Source: an uncultured Dialister sp. (GTDB taxonomy: Bacteria > Bacillota > Negativicutes > Veillonellales > Dialisteraceae). Taken from it: a stretch of 7,699 nucleotides of DNA. The translations under genes were made by a program, and so were the position numbers. Below, piece by piece: positions 1 to 6,084 of this stretch. The notes beneath the pieces were generated by a model. It was not told where the DNA came from, ran no database searches, and saw only the letters and a list, made by a program, of their open reading frames with translations. Location: positions 1 through 7,699 of the forward strand of contig NZ_CAAFRZ010000225.1 in assembly GCF_900765565.1 (NCBI RefSeq), read 5' to 3'. Position 1 is the stretch's first letter, and every line of letters begins with the position of its first letter.

Positions 1-10
1 ATGCTTGCGT

Positions 11-172
11 GTAGAGTCACTCACACGGGGCTGCTAGCTTCTAGCGGCTAGCTGTTAGGAAGGCTGATCCGCCTGCGGCGCTTTCTTTTCGTCAGTCATT
101 CGTGCCGTAGGCTGGCCAGCTTTCCTAGAAGCTAGAAGCTGGCAGCTAGAAGCTCCGTGCGAATGACGCTAC
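11..172. repeat. Inverted-repeat element with heptamer arrays in both arms
   Basis: Positions 11-66 and 117-172 are inverted copies of each other that align without a gap at about 44 of 56 positions (my hand count), around a 50-nt spacer. Each arm carries four tandem 7-nt units close to TAGAAGC: units start at 127 on the plus strand, and the matching units lie at about 32-59 on the minus strand. The outermost 20 nt of the arms (11-30 and 153-172) are non-repetitive but also match. The spacer contains a further degenerate copy of the outer arm near 92-110 and the linker word TGCCGYAGGCTGG (103-115), which recurs at 4518 and 4569. No ORF is supported. It could be a miniature transposable element, a structured RNA or a structural repeat; I cannot tell which. 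Confidence 0.7.
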
Positions 173-173
173 C

Positions 174-188
174 TATCAGCGCATGATA
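174..188. promoter_or_regulatory. Small inverted repeat upstream of deoC, possible operator
   Basis: TATCA and TGATA are separated by 5 nt, 54 nt before the deoC start. The dyad would suit a repressor dimer, and deoC genes are often controlled by deoxyribonucleoside-responsive regulators. No clear -10/-35 pair could be found in 173-242, so the assignment is weak. The same stretch has no other recognisable feature apart from the deoC ribosome binding site. Confidence 0.2.
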
Positions 189-242
189 CAACAGCTCGTC
201 AAACCGCAATAGTTCAATCCATCATTTTCCAGGAGGCACATT

Positions 243-887
243 ATGACCAATGAATTTATTTTTTCCCACGTGGACCATACCCTGCTGAAAGCTGCTGCCA
301 CATGGGAGGAAATCCGAAGGCTCTGCGAAGAGGCGGAGAGGTACCATATGGCCTCCGTCTGCATTCCCTCTTCCTTTGTAAAAATGGTGAGGGAGGAATT
401 TCCATCCCTTACAATCTGTACGGTGGTGGGCTTTCCCCTGGGCAACTGTTCCACCGAGGCCAAGGTACAGGAAGCCATGACCGCCATTTCGGACGGGGCC
501 GATGAAATTGACATGGTCATCCATATCGGTGCCCTGAAAGCGGGAAACCTTACCTATGTGACCGGTGAAATCGCGGAAATGAAGGCAGCTGTTGAGGACC
601 ATATCCTGAAGGTCATCGTGGAGACCTGCTATCTGACGGAAAAAGAAAAAATCGATGCCTGCCGCTGTGTCACAGAAGGGGGCGCGGACTACATCAAGAC
701 TTCCACCGGTTTCGGCGGGAAAGGGGCCACATTGGAAGATGTGAAGCTTTTCCGGAAATACGTGGGAAAGTATGTCAAAATCAAAGCGGCCGGCGGTATC
801 CATACAAAGGAAGAAATGGAAGCGTACCTCGAAGCCGGCGCTTCCCGCATCGGTGCCAGCGGCGCCATAAAGGCACTCCTTGGATAA
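243..887 (+). CDS. deoC: Deoxyribose-phosphate aldolase
   Basis: This cytosolic class I aldolase splits 2-deoxyribose-5-phosphate into glyceraldehyde-3-phosphate and acetaldehyde, feeding deoxynucleoside sugars into glycolysis. The 214-residue product matches the usual length of the short DeoC family and has a complete TIM-barrel motif order: DHTLLK at 11-16, VVGFPLG at 61-67, DEIDMV at 87-92 with catalytic Asp90, VIVETCYL at 124-131, DYIKTSTGF at 149-157 with the Schiff-base Lys152, and KAAGGI at 181-186 with the assisting Lys181. The start is fixed by AGGAGG at 231-236, six nt before the ATG. The gene stands alone here: no other deo or nucleoside phosphorylase gene is adjacent, and a strong terminator begins 14 nt after the stop. 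The minus-strand gene beyond it is convergent. Nothing is missing or truncated. Confidence 0.97.
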   Translation: MTNEFIFSHVDHTLLKAAATWEEIRRLCEEAERYHMASVCIPSSFVKMVREEFPSLTICTVVGFPLGNCSTEAKVQEAMTAISDGADEIDMVIHIGALKAGNLTYVTGEIAEMKAAVEDHILKVIVETCYLTEKEKIDACRCVTEGGADYIKTSTGFGGKGATLEDVKLFRKYVGKYVKIKAAGGIHTKEEMEAYLEAGASRIGASGAIKALLG

Positions 888-900
888 GTGATGAAGTGAT

Positions 901-941
901 AAGAAAAGCCCTTCCGGCGGATAACCGGAAGGGCTTTTCTT
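901..941. terminator. Bidirectional intrinsic terminator between deoC and btuF
   Basis: A perfect 17-bp stem (901-917 with 925-941) closes a 7-nt loop. It has a GC-rich core (GCCCTTCCGG) and A/T tracts at both ends, so each strand finishes in a U-rich run. It lies 14 nt after the deoC stop and about 100 nt downstream of the convergent lipoprotein gene, and so can serve both transcripts. Confidence 0.92.
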
Positions 942-993
942 GATGGAAGCTGGGGGAGATAGGGCGTGGGCCCGGAAGGTCTGGACCTTTTGT

Positions 994-1046
994 GGCTTCG
1001 CCGCTGGACCTCAATCCTCTTCACTCAAATCTCAATTCTGCTTTTT
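994..1046 (-). repeat. Heptamer repeat, copy 1 (GAATTGA family), abutting the btuF stop
   Basis: Read on the minus strand, four 7-nt units lie at 1038 down to 1011 (GAATTGA, GATTTGA, GTGAAGA, then GGATTGA). They are followed by GGTCCAGCGG and a small GGC-GAA-GCC hairpin (994-1002). The array begins 6 nt after the btuF stop codon. The same unit order followed by GG recurs at 4418-4445, and similar units at 7462-7489. It is noncoding, and TGA occurs in all three frames. Confidence 0.75.
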
Positions 1047-2028
1047 AATATCCCCGAATCTGTTTTTCATCGCTCATGTCAAATATGGGACCGTAGGCGG
1101 CGTTGGCCATGGCTTTGATGGCCCATACGCAGTTCTGGGAGGCGGAATAAATGTAGCGGTCCTCCAGGGGCACGATATGCTTTGCTGCCCGCATGGAGGC
1201 AATGGCGGGGTTTGCGAGGAAATCGTCCCGGTACTTTGCGGCGCCGGTGGTGTCGGAATCCCGATCCGTGGAGACGAAAAGCATGTCCGGGTCCGTCTTT
1301 ACGATGAGTTCCGGCGATGTGGCCTGGCCGTTCACGCCGCCGGCCAGGGTGATGGCATTATCGATGCGGGCCCTGGTGAGGAGCTCGTCGAACATGGACC
1401 CCGGGCCGCCGTAGCGGGTCATCTGGGACACCAGGTACACCACCGGTTTCTTTCCCGTTTCCTCTCCCAGTCGGCTGTCGATTTCCGAAAGCTCACTGTC
1501 CATCTTTTTGATGACATTTTCGCCCCGCTCCTTTTCATCCACCGCGGAGGCGATGATACGGACATCTTCCTTTACCTGCTTTATGGACTTCGGACCGTCA
1601 ATGACCACCACCGGAATGCCCAGGTTCCGGCACATATTGAGGTCATTGCCGCTGGTGTAGGTGGAGGCGATGATGAGGTCCGGCTTTGCCTCCGTGATGA
1701 TTTCCATGGAAAGGCCCGTGAGGGGCACGGTGAGGGGGATATCCTTCGTATCGTCGGCAATATAGGATATCACCGGGTCCCGGTCCGCCTCCGTGGCGGC
1801 TACCAGCTTATCCGGCGTCACCACGGAAAGGAGCATGGTATCGATGGAAGCGGAATTCCCCAGAATCCGCTTCGGCTTGGCGGGAATGGTGACCGATGCG
1901 CCTGTGGCGTCTGTGACGGTGTAACTTTTTCCCTCTCCCGAAGGCCCCATCTGCTTATACCCGCATCCGCCAAGGGATAGAGAAAGAAGAAGGGCTGCAG
2001 CGAGAAACAGGGTTTGTCCGGATTTCAT
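1045..2028 (-). CDS. btuF: Cobalamin/iron-siderophore ABC transporter substrate-binding lipoprotein (BtuF-like)
   Basis: The product is the binding protein of an ABC importer for a large chelate, anchored by lipid on the periplasmic side of the inner membrane. The 327-residue reading has a lipoprotein signal peptide with lipobox LGGC, giving lipidated Cys22. The periplasmic-binding fold of the PF01497 family follows: a first strand with YTVTDATGASVTIP and PKRIL (36-56), EAKPDLII at 113-120, and SPELIVKTDPDML at 238-250. I chose the ATG at 2028 over the longer frame from 2052 because GGAGG (2038-2034) sits 5 nt ahead of it and the signal peptide then begins MKSG. The gene is divergent from the riboswitch-controlled receptor, which is why I favour cobalamin; haem or Fe-siderophore remains possible. 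No permease or ATPase gene adjoins it. Its own leader (about 58 nt) has no riboswitch. Confidence 0.82.
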   Translation of the reverse strand: MKSGQTLFLAAALLLSLSLGGCGYKQMGPSGEGKSYTVTDATGASVTIPAKPKRILGNSASIDTMLLSVVTPDKLVAATEADRDPVISYIADDTKDIPLTVPLTGLSMEIITEAKPDLIIASTYTSGNDLNMCRNLGIPVVVIDGPKSIKQVKEDVRIIASAVDEKERGENVIKKMDSELSEIDSRLGEETGKKPVVYLVSQMTRYGGPGSMFDELLTRARIDNAITLAGGVNGQATSPELIVKTDPDMLFVSTDRDSDTTGAAKYRDDFLANPAIASMRAAKHIVPLEDRYIYSASQNCVWAIKAMANAAYGPIFDMSDEKQIRGY

Positions 2029-2092
2029 GGGTACCTCCAATGGAAGAAACAAGGAAAAGCTTATGAAAGATTCTACTATAGCTAACTTAATT

Positions 2093-2121
2093 ATAATATA
2101 TCAGAAGTAATCAGATTTCAA
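2093..2121 (-). promoter_or_regulatory. Predicted sigma-70 promoter of the btuF-like gene
   Basis: On the minus strand TTGAAA (2121-2116) is followed after 17 nt by TATTAT (2098-2093). This puts the transcript start near 2086 and leaves a leader of about 58 nt. It is back to back with the btuB promoter: the two -35 elements are only about 15 nt apart, so one bound regulator could affect both directions. Confidence 0.5.
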
Positions 2122-2136
2122 TTTACTAATTTATTG

Positions 2137-2164
2137 TTTACTTTTGATAATAGTCGTGTATAAT
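2137..2164 (+). promoter_or_regulatory. Predicted sigma-70 promoter of the riboswitch-btuB transcript
   Basis: A consensus -10 TATAAT at 2159-2164 is preceded by a weak -35: TTTACT at 2137-2142 with a 16-nt spacer, or TTGTTT at 2134 with a 19-nt spacer. The start would fall near 2171, just before the 5' hairpin at 2173-2192 and ahead of the whole riboswitch. Confidence 0.6.
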
Positions 2165-2172
2165 AATAAACG

Positions 2173-2192
2173 GAAAGCAGGATACTGCTTTC
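2173..2192 (+). other. Hairpin at the extreme 5' end of the btuB mRNA
   Basis: GAAAGCAG (2173-2180) pairs perfectly with CTGCTTTC (2185-2192) around a GATA tetraloop. It starts about 2 nt after the predicted transcription start and lies outside the conserved riboswitch core. A likely role is protecting the 5' end of the mRNA; an operator just downstream of the start is the alternative. Confidence 0.5.
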
Positions 2193-2205
2193 ACAACTTC
2201 ATAAA

Positions 2206-2374
2206 ATTCATCATGGTTTGGAGACATCCAATGAAAAGAGAAGCGCGGTGAGGGAAAATCCCGAGTCCGCCACGGTCCCGCCGCTGTGAGGCTGAGAACA
2301 TTCCATAGGGTCACTGGGAAACCGGGAAGACGGAATGGTCTATGAAGCTGAGTCAGAAGAACTGCCTTTTGAAT
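2206..2374 (+). promoter_or_regulatory. Cobalamin (adenosylcobalamin-type) riboswitch
   Basis: The leader carries the conserved blocks of the B12 riboswitch in order: GCGCGGTGAGGGAAAATCCC near 2243-2262, CGCCACGGTCCCGCCGCTGT near 2268-2287, CACTGGGAAACCGGGAAG near 2312-2329, and the B12 box AGTCAGAAGAACTGCC at 2351-2366. The box differs from the common form by an A where a C is usual (AGAACTGCC against AGACCTGCC). A short outer helix can form from ATTCA (2206-2210) and TGAAT (2370-2374). Binding of cobalamin is expected to shut off the downstream receptor gene. The next gene is 100 nt further on and is an outer-membrane TonB-dependent receptor, the classic target. Confidence 0.93.
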
Positions 2375-2443
2375 AGTAAACCGACTGCAAGGAAAGTAAA
2401 GATACGATGTATATCTTCCTTTTCTGGCCAGTCCGCTTTAGTA

Positions 2444-2465
2444 TTCCCTTAGGGGAAAAGGGAGG
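2444..2465 (+). promoter_or_regulatory. Candidate expression platform: hairpin masking the btuB Shine-Dalgarno
   Basis: TTCCCTT (2444-2450) can pair with AAGGGAG (2458-2464), burying the GGGAGG ribosome site at 2460-2465. Alternatively TTCCC (2444-2448) pairs with GGGAA (2453-2457) and leaves that site open. The two folds exclude each other. The only other hairpin between the B12 box and the gene (2389-2421) is bulged and has just four Ts, so translational control looks more likely than termination. The pairing is read by eye, without energies. Confidence 0.45.
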
Positions 2466-2473
2466 AACTCATT

Positions 2474-4408
2474 ATGATGAACAGGAAATTTTCAGCAGCG
2501 TTACTGGCAGTGTTTGCACTGACCGGCAGCGCTTTTTCAGTGGAAGCGGCCGATGGGCCGGTATATTCCCTGGAGGGCATCGTAGTCACCGCCAGCCGGG
2601 TGCCGGAAAAGAAGATAGACTCCAACGCCGACGTGTCCGTGGTAACGTCAAAAGAGATTGCCGAAAAGCACTATGACGATGTGAGCGAAGCCATCCGCCA
2701 TGTACCGGGGGTAAACATCGCATCCCATGGTATGAGCGGACAGACCAGTAACAGTGACCAGATTTATATTAACGGTTCGAAGAACGTGGTGGTCCTTGTG
2801 GATGGCATGCGGCAGAATTCGAATGGCAATACTCTCCAGAATGTAGACCTGTCCAGCCTTACAAACATGGATGCCATTGACCATATTGAAGTGCTGAAGG
2901 GTTCAGCCTCTACTCTTTACGGATCCGATGCCCAGGGCGGCGTCATCAATATCATCACCAAAACGCCAAAGGAAAATAAAGTCAGCACCACCCTCCGAGC
3001 TTCTGTGGGCAACTTCGGCAGGGAAAACTATACCTTCTATAACGAAGGCCGACAGGATAACTTCTTTTGGACCCTGGAAGCAGGCAAGGAGCTCATGGGA
3101 AAATATAAAGATGGCTGGGGCCGTCGTGTCGTTAACCATCTGAATGCGGATCATTACAATGTAAAACTGGGCTATGACCTGGGGAACGATTCGAATCTGG
3201 TCTTCCGGTATGAAAAGTATAAGTCCAATTACATTATGCCCAACACCGGCACGAATGATTCCACAGAATCCCATGGTAAGAAAGACAATGATTCCACTAG
3301 CTTCCAGTATAAGGCGAAAATCAATGACCGTCTGGACAACCTCTTCTCTGTATACCGGAATAACACCACCTTTGATGTACCAATGCAGTGGTTCAATATG
3401 AAAATGAGGACCAGCGGTATTTCCGACCAGCTAACCTATCGCATGGACCGGCAGACACTGACCGGCGGCATGGATTGGTACGAGGATGAAATCCGTGACT
3501 ATCCGTCGGAACCGGAACTGACCGGCGCCAAGGTCCATAACCTGGCCTTCTACCTGCAGGATAAAATCGATATTACGGATAAATGGAATATTACTCCTGG
3601 CGTCCGCTACGATCATAATTCGCAGTTTGGAAGCCGTACCTCTCCCAGCCTTTCCATCGGCTATAAGCAGAGTGAAAATACCAATTACTACATCAACTAC
3701 AAGACATTCTTCGTGGCGCCGAACCTGTATCAGCAGGATGTATACAGCGAGATGGATTATGGCAACACTAAATATTTGACGAAAGGAAATAAGGACCTTA
3801 AACCGGAAACCGGTTATACTGTTGAAATTGGCGCCAGTCACAAATTTGATGACACCATGGCAGGAACTGTCAACTTCTTCCATACCCATGCTAAAAATAT
3901 GATTACAAATTCTTCTTTATGGGATGAATCGACAAATACGAGTATATATACATGGAATAATATGGATAAAGCATCTGTCAATGGCTTTAATTTGAGTTTG
4001 AATAAAGATTTCAGTAAGCACTGGAGTGCCGATATCGGATATTCTTACCTCCATATTAATGCAGCCAAAGGAGAGAACATCAACAACAATGGACGTCTTC
4101 CGGAAAGTGTGCTCAATGTGGGCGTCCATTACAGGGCAGACCGCTTCGATGCTTCCCTGGATGGCCGGGGTGTCATGAACCGGTATGGTATGAAAGCCCA
4201 TCCCGAAATGAGAGATTACGGCAACTACTGGGTATGGGACCTGGCGGCCAACTACCACTTCACCAAAGGGGCTACCCTCTTTGCACGGCTCAATAACATC
4301 TTCGACCAGTTCTATACCGACGTAGGAAGCTCCTATGATCCCTATGGAAGCAATTGGTACTCTGCTCCAGGCCGGAACTTCGAAGTGGGCCTGCAGTATC
4401 AGTTCTGA
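2474..4408 (+). CDS. btuB: TonB-dependent outer-membrane receptor, vitamin B12 transporter BtuB-like
   Basis: This outer-membrane channel takes up cobalamin using energy passed from the inner membrane by TonB. The 644-residue product has a signal peptide with probable cleavage after VEA at 25, a TonB box EGIVVTA at 34-40 and a plug domain at about 45-165. The plug includes VPGVNI (77-82) and the conserved EVLKGSASTLYG (139-150) with GGVINIIT (155-162). A 22-strand-type barrel follows, ending in YQF with terminal Phe644, the outer-membrane assembly signal. The ATG at 2474 follows GGAGG by 8 nt; a second ATG adjoins it. The cobalamin riboswitch upstream is the main reason for calling B12 rather than haem or siderophore as substrate. 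The length is near that of E. coli BtuB. Codons for about residues 472-515 are much more AT-rich than the rest. TonB, ExbB and ExbD genes are not in this window. Confidence 0.9.
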   Translation: MMNRKFSAALLAVFALTGSAFSVEAADGPVYSLEGIVVTASRVPEKKIDSNADVSVVTSKEIAEKHYDDVSEAIRHVPGVNIASHGMSGQTSNSDQIYINGSKNVVVLVDGMRQNSNGNTLQNVDLSSLTNMDAIDHIEVLKGSASTLYGSDAQGGVINIITKTPKENKVSTTLRASVGNFGRENYTFYNEGRQDNFFWTLEAGKELMGKYKDGWGRRVVNHLNADHYNVKLGYDLGNDSNLVFRYEKYKSNYIMPNTGTNDSTESHGKKDNDSTSFQYKAKINDRLDNLFSVYRNNTTFDVPMQWFNMKMRTSGISDQLTYRMDRQTLTGGMDWYEDEIRDYPSEPELTGAKVHNLAFYLQDKIDITDKWNITPGVRYDHNSQFGSRTSPSLSIGYKQSENTNYYINYKTFFVAPNLYQQDVYSEMDYGNTKYLTKGNKDLKPETGYTVEIGASHKFDDTMAGTVNFFHTHAKNMITNSSLWDESTNTSIYTWNNMDKASVNGFNLSLNKDFSKHWSADIGYSYLHINAAKGENINNNGRLPESVLNVGVHYRADRFDASLDGRGVMNRYGMKAHPEMRDYGNYWVWDLAANYHFTKGATLFARLNNIFDQFYTDVGSSYDPYGSNWYSAPGRNFEVGLQYQF

Positions 4409-4417
4409 GAAAAGGCA

Positions 4418-4464
4418 GAATTGAGAATTGAGTGAAGAGAATTGAGGTCCAGCAGCAAAGCCGC
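4418..4464 (+). repeat. Heptamer repeat, copy 2 (GAATTGA family), after the btuB stop
   Basis: Four 7-nt units occupy 4418-4445 (GAATTGA twice, GTGAAGA, GAATTGA), followed by GGTCCAGCAGCAAAGCCGCC. The array begins 9 nt after the btuB stop. Unit order and the GGTCCAGC tail match the copy behind btuF, and the orientation relative to the gene is the same. Confidence 0.75.
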
Positions 4465-4467
4465 CGA

Positions 4468-4509
4468 AGCACCCCAACCTCCCCTCTTTAGAGGGGAGGT
4501 TGGGGTGCT
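4468..4509. other. Perfect 19-bp inverted repeat downstream of btuB
   Basis: Positions 4468-4486 and 4491-4509 are exact reverse complements around a TTTA loop (a 20th pair is possible within the loop). The stem is very GC-rich with C and G runs. No T tract follows on either strand, so it is not a standard intrinsic terminator, although such a stem would still hinder RNA polymerase or block 3' exonucleases. It sits inside a composite repeat; a related CCCCTTAGAG/AGGGG hairpin is at 6320-6337. Confidence 0.8.
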
Positions 4510-4517
4510 GATGGAAG

Positions 4518-4614
4518 TGCCGCAGGCTGGCCACCCAGCTGCCAGATACTAGCCACCAGTTACTGATCTGCCGCAGGCTGGTTCCCTCAATCTCGATCTC
4601 GACCTCGATCTGTC
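4518..4614. repeat. Direct repeats and hexamer/heptamer arrays before uraA
   Basis: The 13-nt word TGCCGCAGGCTGG occurs exactly at 4518-4530 and 4569-4581, and with one change at 103-115. Between the two copies lies a very degenerate 7-nt array of CYAGNYA type (about 4542-4568). After the second copy, four 6-nt units CTCRAY-type (CTCAAT, CTCGAT, CTCGAC, CTCGAT) run from about 4586 to 4609. No protein-coding signal is seen in 4409-4663. Confidence 0.6.
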
Positions 4615-4663
4615 TGTCCTTTGTTTCATAAGTATTTGCGGTAACAGTATACGCAATTCTCCC

Positions 4664-4692
4664 TTGCAATTCCCTGGGGAAGAGAATAAAAT
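4664..4692 (+). promoter_or_regulatory. Predicted sigma-70 promoter of uraA
   Basis: TTGCAA at 4664-4669 and TAAAAT at 4687-4692 are 17 nt apart, a good promoter match. The predicted start near 4699 gives a leader of about 90 nt that contains the terminator-like hairpin and the small leader ORF. Confidence 0.6.
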
Positions 4693-4727
4693 GGTAGGGA
4701 TGAAAATTTTACAGTTGTGATTCATAG

Positions 4728-4765
4728 AAGGAGGGTCTTCAGCCATGCAGGGGCCTTCCTTTTTT
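4728..4765 (+). terminator. Terminator-like attenuator in the uraA leader
   Basis: AAGGAGGGTC (4728-4737) pairs with GGCCTTCCTT (4752-4761) in a 10-bp stem with two G-T wobbles. Six Ts follow at 4760-4765. It lies between the predicted uraA promoter and the start codon, and the 25 nt left downstream cannot hold another promoter, so uraA transcripts must read through it. That suggests conditional termination, the usual way pyrimidine transport and synthesis genes are controlled. I do not see a clear PyrR-binding loop consensus. Confidence 0.55.
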
Positions 4766-4789
4766 ATGAGTCCTGCGAGGGAGGAATGA
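4745..4789 (+). CDS. Candidate 14-codon leader peptide upstream of uraA
   Basis: An ATG at 4745 opens a 14-codon frame (MQGPSFFMSPAREE) that stops at 4787-4789, one nt before the uraA ATG. A strong site AAGGAGGG (4728-4735) lies 9 nt upstream and is itself the 5' arm of the attenuator hairpin, while the frame runs through the 3' arm and the T tract. Ribosome binding or translation would therefore break the hairpin, a layout like the translation-coupled pyrBI attenuator of enteric bacteria. It could be a chance ORF; codon content alone proves nothing at this size. Confidence 0.35.
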   Translation: MQGPSFFMSPAREE

Positions 4790-4790
4790 A

Positions 4791-6059
4791 ATGAGTAAAC
4801 GAATTATCGAGGTGGAAGAACGGCTGCCCATCCTGCCGACCATCCCACTGAGCCTGCAGCATCTCTTTGCCATGTTCGGCTCCACGGTGCTGGTGCCCTT
4901 TCTGCTGAATGTGGATCCCGCTACCTGCCTTTTCATGAATGGTATCGGTACGCTCCTGTACCTCTTCATCTGCAAATGGAAACTGCCGGCTTACCTGGGG
5001 TCGTCCTTTGCCTTCATTTCGCCGGTACTGGCGGTGACGTCTACGGCCGGCATGTCCTATGCCGATGCCCAGGGCGGGTTCATCGCCTTCGGCCTCTGCT
5101 TCATTTTCCTGGCATTCCTTGTAAAGAAAGCGGGGGTTCACTGGATTGACGTCCTCTTCCCGCCCGCTGCCATGGGTGCTATTGTGGCTATTATCGGTTT
5201 GGAACTGGCGCCGCTGGCCATGACCATGTCCGGCTTCATTGGGGAAGCCCAGGGCATGTCCAACAGCACGGCCATCCTGATTTCCATGTTCACCCTGGTG
5301 GTCACCATCCTGGCCACTGTTCTGGGACGGGGATTCGTAGCCATCATTCCGATTCTTATCGGCGTCATTGCAGGCTACATCCTCTCTATCTTCCTTGGAG
5401 TCGTGAATTTCCAGCATGTGGAAGAAATGCCCTGGTTTGCATTCCCCACATTCTATGCACCGGAATTCAACCTGTCTGCTATCCTCATGATTCTCCCGGC
5501 TCTCTTCGTAGTCTTTGCGGAACACCTGGGCCATCTCTTTGTGACCAGTGATATTGTGGGAAGAAATCTGATTAAAGACCCGGGACTTCACCGTTCCCTC
5601 TTTGCTGATGGCCTGTCCAACATTATCTCCGGCTTCGTAGGCTCCACGCCAAACACCACCTACGGTGAAAACATGGGCGTCATGGCCATGACCGGTGTCT
5701 ACAGTACCTGGGTCATTGCCGGTGCTGCGGTATTCGCCATCCTCTTCTCCTTCATCGGAAAAATTGCTGCCCTTATCCATGCCATCCCCACCCCCGTCAT
5801 GGGCGGTGTGTGCATCCTTCTCTTCGGTTTCATCGCCGCTTCCGGTATCCGGATGCTCATTGAGAAGAAAGTGGACTATACGAAATCCCGGAACCTCATT
5901 CTCACCGCAGTGACCATGATCTCCGGCCTCTCCGGCGCCACCATCGTCATCGGACCGGTGCAGCTGAAGGGCATGGGCCTTGCCACCGTGGTAGCCATGA
6001 TCATTTCCATCTGCTTCCTCATTTTCGATAAGACCCATATGTCTAATAGTGAGGAGTGA
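4791..6059 (+). CDS. uraA: Uracil permease (NCS2/NAT family)
   Basis: The product is an inner-membrane uracil:proton symporter for pyrimidine salvage. The 422 residues are close to E. coli UraA (429) and are strongly hydrophobic, with the expected 14 membrane segments. Family signatures are LSLQHLFAMFGSTVLVPFLL at 20-39, GSSFAFISP at 70-78, FAEHLGHLFVTSD at 242-254 and STPNTTYGENMGVMA at 285-299. Glu244 and Glu293 correspond by motif to the substrate-binding glutamates of UraA. GGGAGG (4779-4784) is 6 nt ahead of the ATG. The gene is alone; no upp or pyr gene is adjacent. The leader holds a probable attenuator. The last three residues (SEE) and the stop codon fall inside a GTGAGGA heptamer array, so the C-terminal end may have been altered by the repeat. 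Xanthine transport is a less likely alternative. Confidence 0.93.
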   Translation: MSKRIIEVEERLPILPTIPLSLQHLFAMFGSTVLVPFLLNVDPATCLFMNGIGTLLYLFICKWKLPAYLGSSFAFISPVLAVTSTAGMSYADAQGGFIAFGLCFIFLAFLVKKAGVHWIDVLFPPAAMGAIVAIIGLELAPLAMTMSGFIGEAQGMSNSTAILISMFTLVVTILATVLGRGFVAIIPILIGVIAGYILSIFLGVVNFQHVEEMPWFAFPTFYAPEFNLSAILMILPALFVVFAEHLGHLFVTSDIVGRNLIKDPGLHRSLFADGLSNIISGFVGSTPNTTYGENMGVMAMTGVYSTWVIAGAAVFAILFSFIGKIAALIHAIPTPVMGGVCILLFGFIAASGIRMLIEKKVDYTKSRNLILTAVTMISGLSGATIVIGPVQLKGMGLATVVAMIISICFLIFDKTHMSNSEE

Positions 6060-6083
6060 GGAGTTAGGAGTGAGGAGTGAAGG
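6049..6083 (+). repeat. Five-unit GTGAGGA heptamer array spanning the uraA stop
   Basis: Five consecutive 7-nt units run from 6049 to 6083: three exact GTGAGGA, one GTTAGGA and a final GTGAAGG. The uraA stop TGA (6057-6059) is inside the second unit. Because 7 is not a multiple of 3, further stop triplets occur in all frames. Confidence 0.85.
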
Positions 6084-6084
6084 T

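Noticed and set aside
940..1980. 346-codon open frame opposite the btuF-like gene
   Set aside because: It is antisense to a well-supported lipoprotein gene, begins inside the terminator region, has no ribosome site, and its His/Gly/Arg-rich translation shows no domain.
2389..2423. Intrinsic terminator as the riboswitch expression platform
   Set aside because: The hairpin has a 6-nt bulge, an AT-rich stem and only four Ts; the SD-masking hairpin is the better candidate.
2407..2676. 89-codon frame starting in the riboswitch leader
   Set aside because: It overlaps the btuB start out of frame, and the only purine-rich stretch is too far from its ATG; best read as chance.
4468..4509. Standard intrinsic terminator of btuB
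   Set aside because: The stem is perfect but neither strand has a T tract after it, so it is listed as an inverted repeat only.
3917..4669. 250-codon minus-strand frame across the btuB 3' end and repeats
   Set aside because: It is antisense to the receptor and crosses the composite repeat, with no start signals.
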